Origin: Symbiodinium natans
Lineage: Eukaryota > Sar > Dinophyceae > Suessiales > Symbiodiniaceae
Direction: 5' to 3'
Length of the DNA stretch: 64,000 nucleotides
Assembly: GCA_905221605.1 (NCBI GenBank)
Contig: CAJNDS010002660.1
Span: 229,001-293,000, forward strand
Both the position numbers and the translations under genes were made by a program. Of the stretch, positions 51,267 through 61,200 are shown piece by piece; position 1 is the first letter of the stretch, and each line of letters begins with the position of its first letter. The notes beneath the pieces are model-generated. The model was not told the DNA's origin and did not search any database. It saw only the letters and a list, made by a program, of their open reading frames with translations.

Positions 51267-54200
51267 GAAACTGGGATCCTGTTAAGGTTTAGGGTTTAGG
51301 GTTTAGGGTTTAGGGTTTGGGGTTTTGGGGTAAAGGGCTAAGGTAAGGGGCTTGAATTAAGTTGCCATAATCGCAACAGGGTAGCGGATCATTTGCTACC
51401 ATAGCCAACCCCTTTATGTGGTCATCTTTGCGAAGTTCCTTCGCACCCTAAACCGTAAACCCTAAACCCTAAACCCTAAACCCTCAACCCTCAACCCTCA
51501 AGCCTCAACCCTCAACCCTCAACCCTCGAACCCTAAACCTTAAACCCTAAACCCTAAACCCCCTCAAAGACCCAGGAAGTTGCAGGCCTCGGACCTCCCG
51601 ATGCCGGAGGTGCTGGAGCTGCATGGCAGCTTCTACGCCATCGAAGGCAACCGCCGCCTCTGGGTCCTCAAGGAGTTTCAGCTACTGTTATTATTACTGT
51701 TTTTTTGTTAATATTATTATTAATACTATTCTTATTTTTATTGCTATTATTATTGTTATTATTATTATTATTATTATTATTGTTATTATTATTATTATTA
51801 GTATTGTTAATATTATTATTAATACTATTATTATTATTGCCATTATGATTATTTTTTTGTTATTATTATTATTATTGTTTAGTAGTATGACAATAGGAAT
51901 AGCAATTATAGCACACCTCTGGGCCCTCAAGGAGTTTCAGCACATCACTGGGCAGGCCCTGACCATCGAGGTCAAGAGAAGGGCGGACGTCAAAGGATTC
52001 GCGCAGAGCTTCACCTCCAAGAACGGGGGGCAGTGTGTGGAGTTCTACATCAAGAGCCGAGAGAGGACCGCAGTGCGATCGGGGGTTTAGGGTTTAGGGT
52101 TTAGGGTTTAGGGTTTAGGGTTTAGGGTTTAGGGTTTAGGATACTCCTTTGTTCGCATTCAGGATCCTACGATGACAAAAAGTGGGATGTTCCTCAGTTC
52201 TGGGGTTTTTTGCAAGCCCTGAGCGAGAGGACTAGCCCACTCACCCGTTACAATTTTTCTGGCTCTGGGTTCCCTTATCAAGTAACCAACCCCAATAAAA
52301 GGGTGCCCTTATTCTAATATGGCTACTGGGCTACGAAGAGGAGCCTAAACCCGAAACTCGAAACTCGAAACCCTAAACCCTAAACCCTACACCCAAAACC
52401 CCAAAATGGGCTACCAAGAGGACCTATCCCAGCATGGGATTCGCTCTTGCCGTTATCTTCGGGCGGCCGCCCAGCGAGGCGGAGATGGCAGTCGGCCGCG
52501 AGCTAGCCAAGGTGCCAGCCGGGTGTTGTGGGGTTTAGGGTTTAAGGTTGAGACCCTAAACCCTAAACCCTAAACCCTAAGCCCTAAAACCCTAAACCCT
52601 CAACCCTAAACCCTAAACCCTAAACCCTAAGGGCTTAGGGTGCAGGGCAAAGCCTTGGGCTCCCTACCCTGAAACCCTGGAATTGCAACCCAGGTCTCTT
52701 CAGTATGGCCTTTTCTTGGGGGGATGCCGCAAACCCTCAACCCTAAACCCCCGAAGCCCTCCAAACCCTCCTTTTTTGAGGCCAAACCTGAAAAACCCTT
52801 AAGCCGTCTCGGTCCCATAAACCCCAAACCCCAAGCCGTGCACCCTAAAACGCTCTGAGCCCTGCAGCCCCTCTAAGCCCGCTCCCTAAAACCCTAAAGC
52901 CCCCTAAGCCCTCCAACCCTCAACCCTCAACCCTAAACCCCTAAACCCCTAAACCCCTAAACCCCTAAACCCTAAACCCCTAAACCCCTAAACCCCTAAA
53001 CCCCTAAACCCCTAAACCCCTAAACCCCTAAACCCCTAAACCCCTAAACCCCTAACCCCCTAACCCCCTAAACCCCTAAACCCCTAAACCCCTAAACCCC
53101 TAAACCCCTAAACCCCTAAACCCCTAAACCCCTAAACCCCTAAACCCCTAAACCCCTAAACCCCTAAACCCTAAACCCTCTTTTGAGGCGCCGGGGAGCA
53201 AAGCCACCTGGGAGACCCTTGAGGCGTCGCTGGCTGGGTCCCTCGGAGCCCAGGCGAGGAAGAGGACCCTAAAGACTTATAAAGACTTATAAACCTATGA
53301 GGGTTTAGGGTTTAGGGTTTAGGGTTTAGGGTTGAGGGTTGAGGGTTGAGGGTTTAGGGGGCTTGTTGAGGGTTTTGAGCGGTTTGCTTAGGGTTTAGGG
53401 GGGTTTGTTTAGGGTTTAGGGGATTTGTTTAGGGTTTAGGGCTTGGTTCAGCAGTTGTCGGAGCCTACAGGGTTTGTGCGGTCGGGTTTGAAAGCCTTTA
53501 AGTCCTCAATAGTGTATCGTCGGCTGTCCGCATTGTGGTCTTTGTTGGTGGGGGTCAAGTGGTCTAGGGATTTGGGACGAAGGAAACACTTTACCTATCT
53601 TGATTTTTCAAGATAGAGCGGCAGAAGGAGTTTTTTTTTGGGTTTAGGGTCCAACGGCGAAATCGGTGGAATCGCGTTGATTTCCCCTTATTGAACTACG
53701 TGCCCTGGGATGCTCCCCTTTATACTAACAGTCCTCAATAGGGATTACAGCACCCCTCATTATAATCCCGATTAAGGTCTGTTCGTATAAGGGGGAACAT
53801 CCCAAGCAATCGCACTAATTCCCTTAACGAACTACCCCCCCCCCAAATGTAAAGAGGGGCCATGTTTACGGCCGTGACCTCACAAGGAGCCACAACTTAC
53901 AGAGAACCGACCACGCTTATGGGCTCCTCAGGGTGTTAGCTTAGGGTTTCGAGTTAAACCCTAAGTCCTAAGCCCTAAGCCCTAAGCCCTAAACCCTACA
54001 CCCTAAACTCTAATCCCTAAAGTTTCTGACCTAATGCCTTACGCCCCCAGAGTCTATGAGCCCCTAAGCCCACCCTCAGAAAGCCCGCCCTTTACACCCC
54101 GAAAGACCCCTAAATCGAAGCAAACCTTTGGCACCCTAAACGCCTGAACCCTAAACACCCTAAACCAAAAACCCAAAAACCTAAACCCTACACCCTAAAC

Positions 54201-56164
54201 CCTAAACCCTAGACCCCAAACCCTAGACCCTAAACCCTATAAGCCCTTAACTAACTCTATAAGCCCTAAGCCATAGTTGGGTAACATTTTACATTTTTAA
54301 GGGTACTTAAACCCAATAAGGAATATAACTTTAAATTTTTAATCTAATCCCAACAATGAACAAGAAGCCCCTGACATGGAGGCTGTCGGGCTGGAGCCGC
54401 AGCTTCGCGAACGGCCCTTTCTCTTCCGCCTGACTGCCGGCAGGGCCAGCCGGCTTTTGGTGGCCCCTAAACCCTCTTGTAAGGTTTAGGGTTTAGGGTT
54501 TAGGGTTTAGGGTTTAGGGTTTAGGGTTTAGGGTTTAGGGTTTAGGGTTTAGGGGTTTGGGGTTTGGGGTTTGGGGTTTGGGGTTTGGGGTTTGGGGTTT
54601 GGGGTTTGGGGTTTGGGGTTTGGGGTTTGGGGCCTTAGGGTTTGGGGTTTGGGGTTTAGGGTTTAAGGTTTAGGTTTCAGGGTTTCAGGGTTTCAGGGTT
54701 TAGGGTTTAGGGTTTAGGGTTTAGGGTTTAGGGTTTAGGGTTTAGGGTTTAGGGTTTAGGGTAGGGTTTAGGGTTTAGGGTTCAGGGTTTAGGGTTATCT
54801 ACCCCCAATCCCCCCTAGCAAGGGGGATATATAGGCCTCTGCCTGGCATCTGCAAAAGTGGCAGGCTCGACTAGACCGGCAAGAGCCTCCAAAAAGTTTC
54901 AGGAAAGTTTAAGGGGGGGGGAGGGGGGCAACGGCCGGTTTTGCCACTTTGAACCTTGTGGAAGGTTGTTGGAAGCCCAAAAGCTCGATTTGGGCTCTCG
55001 CTGCCCTTCCGAGGCCTTCTGAGCCTAAACGTATGACTGGCGCTTGGCTGCCGTTGTGGAAGGCTTGTGTTTGGCCTTGGGGAGGCTTGCGAAGGAAACC
55101 AGGCATGCCGGGAAAGTTTCATGGGGGGGGGGCCTACGGCAGAATTTTGGAGAGGCTCTGAGAGAGCTGAGAGAGCAGAGGCATCTGGGCAGGGGGCATC
55201 TGGGAAGAAGCCATTGGAAGCCAAAAAGCTTGATTTTGGGCTTTCGATGGCTTTTGCCCATCTGAAACAAAAATCTTGTGGAATCTGCAGGGCCTGGAAA
55301 GGAAACCAGGCCTGCCCTGCAGTGTGGCCCAGGCCTCGAGGCGACGTGGACCTAAGGTCCAGAACCCTACGGCTCGCCTGCCGGCCTTCGCCTGCGGGTC
55401 CGCATGCCCCTGCCAATGGCCTGCTAACGACCGGCCCAGAGCTGGGGAGGGGGCCGGTCTTCAGTTGACTGTTTATCGATGAGGGCTTGGGGTTTAGGGC
55501 TTGAGAGATCTGAGTGTATTGTGGCTGGTGTTCTGTGCAGTTCAGGCATGCCCAGCTGGGGTTTCGGGTTTAGGGTCCGGGAAGCTTCCGGATTTCCCTG
55601 AGAACCGACGCGGCGATACGGTTTGGGGGTAGGATTAGCAAAGAAAAGCGTCCGAGGTGAGTTTGGCGGACAGCATGACAGCCTTCGGCGCCTTGGCCCC
55701 AAGCCCTAGATCCTGAGCCCAAAACCCGCATCAGCCCCCCAGAAGCCCTCACATTCCCTGAACTACTAGTGGAAACTCTCAACCCTGCAACCCGAAACCC
55801 TAAACTCTACTGTAGTTCTTTAAGCATGCTTCCGCCACTGTCAGGGTACAACCTTACGGGAGGTGTGTAGACTCCCGGGCTTAGGGCTTAGAGTTTCAGC
55901 ATTTTTTTGCGGGGGGTTTGGGGCTTCAGGGGCTTCAAGGGTGTAGGCTTTTTTTTTGGGTTTCCGGGATCCAGGTTTAGGGTTTAGGGTTCAGCGGCTT
56001 TAGGGTTTGGGGATTCGGGGATTGAGGGGGTTTAGAGCTCAAGGGCTTCAGGGTTTGGGTTTGTGGGCGCCCATGGAGGAGTGCTCACAAGCGCGACTTC
56101 AAAGGGCCGGCCCACCACCGAGTACGCCGAAGGCGCCGTGTGGACGGAAGCGGCTGACGCTGGG
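51141..56164 (+). CDS. ParB/sulfiredoxin-like protein, at least seven exons
   Basis: Exons 51141-51266, 51576-51672, 51932-52084, 52433-52511, 53188-53253, 54382-54459 and 56105-56164 are GC3-rich on the + strand; most joins keep phase. The first reads EDIRWTHDAIRTSFRGGRL and LAELLQG; the second LPMPEVLELHGSFYAIEGN followed by RRLWVLK. The order (pattern with S-F-x-x-G-x-x-L, then P-x-x-V, then Y-x-I-x-GNRRL) is that of ParB/Srx-fold domains. This is recognition by pattern, so tentative. The later exons read ALTIEVKRRADVKGFAQSF, VIFGRPPSEAEMAVGRELAK, TWETLEASLAGSLGAQ, VGLEPQLRERPFLFRL and GRPTTEYAEGAVWTEAAD. The gene may continue into 58269-63114. Confidence 0.6.
51576..51672 (+). CDS. Exon: GNRRL motif
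   Basis: The frame reads LPMPEVLELHGSFYAIEG and NRRLWVLK. It ends at AAG|GAG; the surrounding 24 bases (51658-51681) recur with one mismatch at 51917-51940. Confidence 0.7.
51684..51895. repeat. (TTA)n simple repeat filling an intron
   Basis: Degenerate ATT/TTA triplets occupy an intron of about 259 bases that has no telomere-like repeat. The intron lies between two copies of a 24-base exon segment. Open frames reading poly-Ile are artefacts. Confidence 0.95.
51932..52084 (+). CDS. Exon of ParB/Srx-like gene
   Basis: It opens EFQHITGQALTIEVKRRADV and continues SFTSKNGGQCVEFYIKSRER, with donor GTTTAGGG. 153 bases, phase 0. Confidence 0.7.
52231..52338. mobile_element. Family 3 foldback
   Basis: actagcccactcacccgtta opens, with ggctctgggttcccttat and aagtaaccaaccccaataaa shared with the 43400 copy, and tatggctactgggctacgaag closing. 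Within an intron of the ParB/Srx-like gene. Confidence 0.65.
52433..52511 (+). CDS. Exon of ParB/Srx-like gene (tentative)
   Basis: The frame reads MGFALAVIFGRPPSEAEMAV and GRELAK, with donor GTGCCA. One leading base does not match the phase of the previous exon, so the acceptor is uncertain. Confidence 0.5.
52935..53170. repeat. CCCCTAAA octamer array
   Basis: About 29 octamers (heptamer plus one C), nearly homogeneous, followed directly by an exon. Confidence 0.95.
53188..53253 (+). CDS. Exon of ParB/Srx-like gene
   Basis: The acceptor cttttgag follows the octamer array. The frame reads APGSKATWETLEASLAGSLG and AQ, with a GC donor. Phase 0 on both sides. Confidence 0.6.
53707..53803. mobile_element. 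MITE-like foldback, family 1
   Basis: GGGATGCTCCCCTTTATACT opens and TCGTATAAGGGGGAACATCC closes; the inner AACAGTCCTCAAT / ATTAAGGTCTGTT pair matches the other copies. Confidence 0.8.
53804..54381. other. Intron body, no exon supported
   Basis: Unique sequence, CCCTAAG/CCCTAAA fragments (53950-54250) and an AT-richer block (54265-54360). No island with splice sites and coding-like frame was found. Confidence 0.5.
54382..54459 (+). CDS. Exon of ParB/Srx-like gene
   Basis: The frame reads AVGLEPQLRERPFLFRLTAG and RASRLL before GTGGCC; it stays open to a second donor at 54484. The acceptor is catggag. Strong GC3 bias. Confidence 0.6.
54550..54632. repeat. TTTGGGG variant heptamer array
   Basis: Twelve copies of TTTGGGG within a longer TTTAGGG tract. 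Confidence 0.95.
54895..55310. repeat. Imperfect tandem duplication of about 230-245 bp
   Basis: GTTGGAAGCCCAAAAGCTCG (54967) recurs as attggaagccaaaaagcttg (55213), and gaaggaaaccaggcatgcc (55090) as gaaaggaaaccaggcctgcc (55297). Open frames on both strands across this region reflect the duplication; neither strand shows convincing codon bias. Confidence 0.65.
55311..56104. other. Intron body, no exon supported
   Basis: Mixed unique sequence with degenerate TTTAGGG fragments (55475-55580, 55880-56060). Open frames at 55424-55782 on the minus strand show no recognisable domain. Confidence 0.4.
56105..56164 (+). CDS. Exon, 20 codons
   Basis: The acceptor cttcaaag and donor GTGTGA enclose GRPTTEYAEGAVWTEAADAG with high GC3, phase 0 at both ends. 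Joins in phase to 54459 and to 58269. Confidence 0.6.
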
Positions 56165-56399
56165 GTGTGAATTTTAGCAGAAACTGCTGCCCTAAAGCCT
56201 AAAGCCTAATGCCTAAAGCCTAATGCCTAAAGCCTAATGCCTAAAACCTAAAGCCTAAACCCTAGACCCGAAACCCGAAACCCTAAACCCTAAACCCTAA
56301 ACCCTAAACCCTAAACCCTAAACCCTAAACCCTAAACCCTAAACCCTAAACCCTAAAACCTTAACCCTAAACCCTGAACCCTAAACCTTCTTGCTTTGG

Positions 56400-58268
56400 G
56401 GATCCACCCTCCGACTCCCAGTGCTGAACTAAACCCTACTGTAAACCGTATGCTCCAAGCCCTTTGCCGCCGTCTCCTTGCTTAAAGCAGGTTTGTCCCA
56501 GGTGCCCTGAACCCGAAACCCGAAGCTCTTAGCCCTAAGCCTTAAATCCTAAACCCTAAATTCCCATCCCTAAACCCTAAACCCGGAATGTATGTAGCAG
56601 CTAAATTGGGACCCTTGGTTTCGGTTATAACATACAGAGCTTTACATTCAGGGCACCTAAAGACATAGGGGCCTTAAGGGAGGGGGGTGTCTAGGAAACC
56701 TTAAGAATGCTTAGGGAGCCGAAAGGAGTAGTGGGGAGCATTAAGGAACGCTGGGTTACATGCCTTAAACCGCAAACCCTAAACCCTACATCCTCAACCC
56801 TTTAGAGCTCAACAATAAAAGGGACCCATATTGTAGACTGCGCTGCACGGGCTCAACATCGGGTGCCTGTTTACTTTGGGTGATCTTCGGGGTCTCAACA
56901 TACGGATGAGTGTGTCGTGGTAGTTTAACCTTAAGCAACAAGGTCCTAAGCCCCAGACCCCCACCACGTCCTTCACTCTTCGTTGCCACGTGAGCTTGAT
57001 GTCTGAACCAGGGCAAGCTAACACAGATTGGACACCAACTTGAACGTTCATGGGGCGCAATGTGCCTTAAGAAAGTGTATTCAACAACACACTGAGGGCC
57101 CAGTGTACAGGCTTTGCTGCCTCATGGGATTCCTTCTGCTGATAGATGAACTATGGCGCTTACATGGTGCCGGTTTGGAAACTGCGCAACTTCAAAAACA
57201 TCTCAGAAGCCTGCGTACGCAGTTCCGGCTTCCCCGCTGTTTTTCAGCAGGAAAGTGAGGGAACCGTGCCAGCACCTGTCGGGGTTGGCCATCGAAGTCT
57301 AAGGAAAGCCCGCGGATGATGTACCATGACACAGGCCATCTTGGAGTTTGATCCAAATCAGGGGCTTTTCGGAGGTTCCTTCTTAAGAGAGTATGTGGTG
57401 AGTCGGTCCCTTTGTTATATTAAATAATATTAGATGCTCGAAAAGGGACCCTAGTTTAGAGAACTGCCCAGATTCCTTCGGAATCTTTATTAACCCCTGT
57501 TGTGATTCACGACAACACGAGTGCCGGTTCTGAGTTATGATCTCGTCACTGGCCGATTTGGGGGGGAGTCTGATGGTTCGGGAACCGAAGCCTTAAACAG
57601 GGTTTAGGGTTTAGGGTTTAAGGGTTTAAGGGTTTAAGGGTTTAAGGGTTTAAGGGTTTAAGGGTTTAAGGGTTTAAGGGTTTAAGGGTTTAAGGGTTTA
57701 TGGTTTAAGGGTTTAAGGGTTTAAGGGTTTAAGGGTTTAAGGGTTTAAGGGTTTAAGGGTTTAAGGGTTTAAGGGTTTAAGGGTTTAAGGGTTTAAGGGT
57801 TTAAGGGTTTAAGGGTTTAAGGGTTTAAGGGTTTAAGGGTTTAGGGTTTAGGGTTTTACCGACAGTTTGTTGCACCCTTAAAACCCTTCTGACGATGCCA
57901 GGGGTGCTGTTGTAGAAGACGGCGTGCGCTCTGCCTAGTAGTTTTCTGCTGGGGTTCTACCTTGGACCGCAAAGGTTCTTTACAGGGAATATAAGGGTCA
58001 TTCTTAGGAGTATAATCGGAGTATATGAAGGGAACTTCTTAGGGGTACCCTTAGGGGTCCGAGTATGACTCCCTTGAACTTCTGGTTGCGGTCAGGGTGC
58101 TCCTGTGGCAGCCGAATCCCGAGCCCGAAGATCCCTAAGCCCCACGAAGCCAAGCTGCCCTGCCCTAAACCCTAAACCCTAAACCCTAAACCCTAAACCC
58201 TAAACCCTAAACCCTAAACCCTCAACCCTCAACCCTCAACCCTCCACCCTTAACCTTAGCAACCTCAG
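56400..58268. other. Long stretch without a supported gene
   Basis: Unique sequence (56400-57600) with frames open on both strands but no coding bias, then a TTTAAGGG octamer array (57608-57845), more unique sequence and CCCTAAA (58155-58240). Confidence 0.45.
57608..57845. repeat. TTTAAGGG octamer array
   Basis: About 29 octamers with a single substitution, bounded by TTTAGGG on both sides. Confidence 0.97.
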
Positions 58269-61200
58269 GAGTCGGCTTTTGCGGACCTCCATCTTGAAGC
58301 AATTCCTGTTCACGGTTCAGGGTTTAGACGTTGTTCTCGACATAGGAAGGGGTACCTTAGTGGGGTCCTTCTTACAAGGGATCCCATTAAGGGTCTATAT
58401 TGGTTAAACCCTCATATGATGGGAATGTGAACCGTGTCGGAAGCACAGATTTTGGGGCGTCAGAGTGTTCCGGTGGTTTGGGGTTTAGGGTTTGGAAACC
58501 TTCAGCAGCAAGTCCTGAATTCCTAATCCGCAGAGTCGCCCTAAAGCCCAAATCCGAAGAGTCACCCTAAAGCCTAAACCCCAAACCCTAAACCCTAAAC
58601 CCTAAACCCCAAACCCTAAACCCTAAACCCTAAACCCTCAACCCTAATCCCTGAGAGGCTTGGATGCCGCAGCGCGTCAGCAGGTTGAGGATCGATTGAG
58701 GGAGGCCATCCAGGCCCGAGATGGGTGTTGAGGGTTCATGAGGTCAATTCCTAAACCCTAAACCCTAAACCCTAAACCCTAAACCCTAAACCCTAAACCC
58801 TAAACCCTAAACACTAAACACTAAACACTAAACACTAAACACTAACACCCCAAACGCTAAAACTCTAAAACACTAAACCCCAAACCCTCTAAACCCCCCT
58901 TATGGGTTGAGTGGCTTGGGAGCTTCGAGGGGCTTCTGGGTCTTGGATGTGTGTTCTGTACGCTTTTCTGACATATAAGGCAGGTGTCGGGTTCGGGGTT
59001 TAGGTTTTAGGGTTCAGCTTGGGTTTTGGGAATATGTTTTTTTTCCTCTAAGGGGCTCGTATCTAGGATGTTTCGGACGCTTTCAGGGGTAAACTGTGAT
59101 CTGTGGGCTGTGCTGAATTTCTGAATGGTATGAGATTTCTTCCTGATAAACAGGGGGTCCCCAAAATGGCACTCTTACATCATTTTGAACAACCCCCCCC
59201 CCCCCCAGCCCCCCCATCTAAAAACAAAGCTCCCACAGGACCTGAGCTTTCTAAACCTCTAAACCCTAAACCCTAGGCCCTAAACCCTAAACCCTAAACC
59301 CTAAACCCTAAACCCTAAACCCTAAACCCTAAACCCTAAACCCTAAACCCTAAACCCTAAACCCTGAACCCTGAACCCTGAACCCTGAACCCTGAACCCT
59401 GAACCCTGAACCCTAAACCCTAAACCCTAAACCCTAAACCCTAAACCGCAGGCGCGCGAGGGTTACGCCCCTTTGTCGGAGCTCGAGACAGCGGATGTAT
59501 CACAGGACCGGGGGCGAGCATTCGACACTGGCAGCTCTCCGTCACTTCACCCTAAACCCTAAGCTTCAGGGCTCAGGGCTCAGGGTTTAGGGTTTAGGGC
59601 TTAGGGTTTCGGATGAATTTAGGGTTTAGTGCAAGTCAACCTCCACCCGAACTCTTTGGCGTGCCTGGACCATGCCAAGAATTCTCGGTTTGTTTTTTGC
59701 TCGTCACGTGTAATGTGCCTTGACAGTTGGGGTGTGGAGGGTTTAGGGTATCGGGACCAGCAATCCACAGGCTCCAACAACCCTTAGGTCTTTCCAGTTA
59801 AGGTCAGTGGTGACTTATGGTTTGGGGTCCAGGGTTCTGGGTTTAGAGTTTGGAACCTTTGGGCAAAACACTGAAGCCAGATGTGAATCTCACTGCGATT
59901 TAAAAAATTATGTGTGGGGTTTGCAACCTCTTGGGGTTTCGCGGCTTCGATAAAGAGGTTGCTGAGAGTTTGGAGTCAGAGAGTTCGTCGCTTAAGACCC
60001 GAAATTCTAAAACCCCTAGACCCTAGACCCTAAACCCTAAACCCTACACCCTAAACCCTAAACCCGCCCGCCACCCCTCTCACCTCTGTTGGGGTAGGCG
60101 GGCGCAGTCGAGCGCTCAGCGAGACCACGGCAGGCTCTGCTAGGCTGCAGAGCCTGCCAGGCACACTCCTGAGAGGGTCGCCTAGCTAGAGTCGCCTAGC
60201 TCGTCTCAGATATATATAATAGTGCCCTAAACCCCAGGGGGGGGTCCTTCCCCTTTAACAAGTCCCGCCTTTCCAGGCAGCCCCTTCTGCGTCTGGGGGC
60301 GTCCGGGGGCGTCCGGGGCGTCCCGGGCTGTCCGGCGGCATCCAAAGGTGTCCGGGGCGTCCGGGGCTGTCCGGCGCCGTCCGGGGCTGTCCGGGGGAGT
60401 GTTGGGCGCTTACAGGAAGCCCTGAAAGGTCCGACCCCTCGCTTTGACCGCTCTAGTGAGTTTCGTTCTCTGGCCAAGTGAGCTTCGGCGTGGGGGGAGA
60501 TTCTTGCAAAACCCGGAGACTCTTCACGCCCTGGAATTTTCTGTGAGAGGGCCCTTCGGCCCACACCGTCCCACACCGTCCCCTGCGCAAAACCTGAGGG
60601 GGGGGTCCTGTGCCTTCTGCCCCCAAGTGACCTCCGAAGTCAAGGGACACCCTTGGCACCCCCTCAAAGTCGCAAATGTCCCAGGCAGTGCTCGACATGC
60701 TGCCTTCTGGCCCCAGATGACCTCCGACTTCCTCGTGTCCCAATCAGCCACTGTTCCCAAGTGACCCCCCCAAGAAATCGCCAACAGCTCGCCTCAAGTT
60801 CTGTGAAATTTGAATGGCTGGCTTGGCCTTGGCTGGCTCCGGTTTGGTTTCGTGATGAGTATTGTTTGGGTGGCCTCGGGGTGGGCATGTCTTCATACTA
60901 TTGCGTTCAGCTGACCAATGCTACACCCTAAACCCTAAACCCTAAACCAGATGCCCCTGGGCCTCTGTGGCAGGAGACATTGCTGTCCTTGGTGGCGCAG
61001 TCGTCGGAGTTTCGCGTGGCATCGGTGCGGCTCGGTTCGTGCAGTTTAGGGTTTAGGGTTTAGGGTTAAGGCTTTAGGGTTTAGGGTTTGGGGTTTAGGG
61101 TTTAGGGTTTGAGGTTTAGGGTTTAGGGTCGCGGTGTCAGAGCTTGCTGCATTTTCGGGCGTACGGTGGCAAAGTGCCTGGGACTCAAGGAAGGTTCGCA

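Noticed and set aside
54871-55468. Genes on either strand (up to 181 codons)
   Set aside because: Both strands are open over a duplicated segment, without codon bias or splice evidence.
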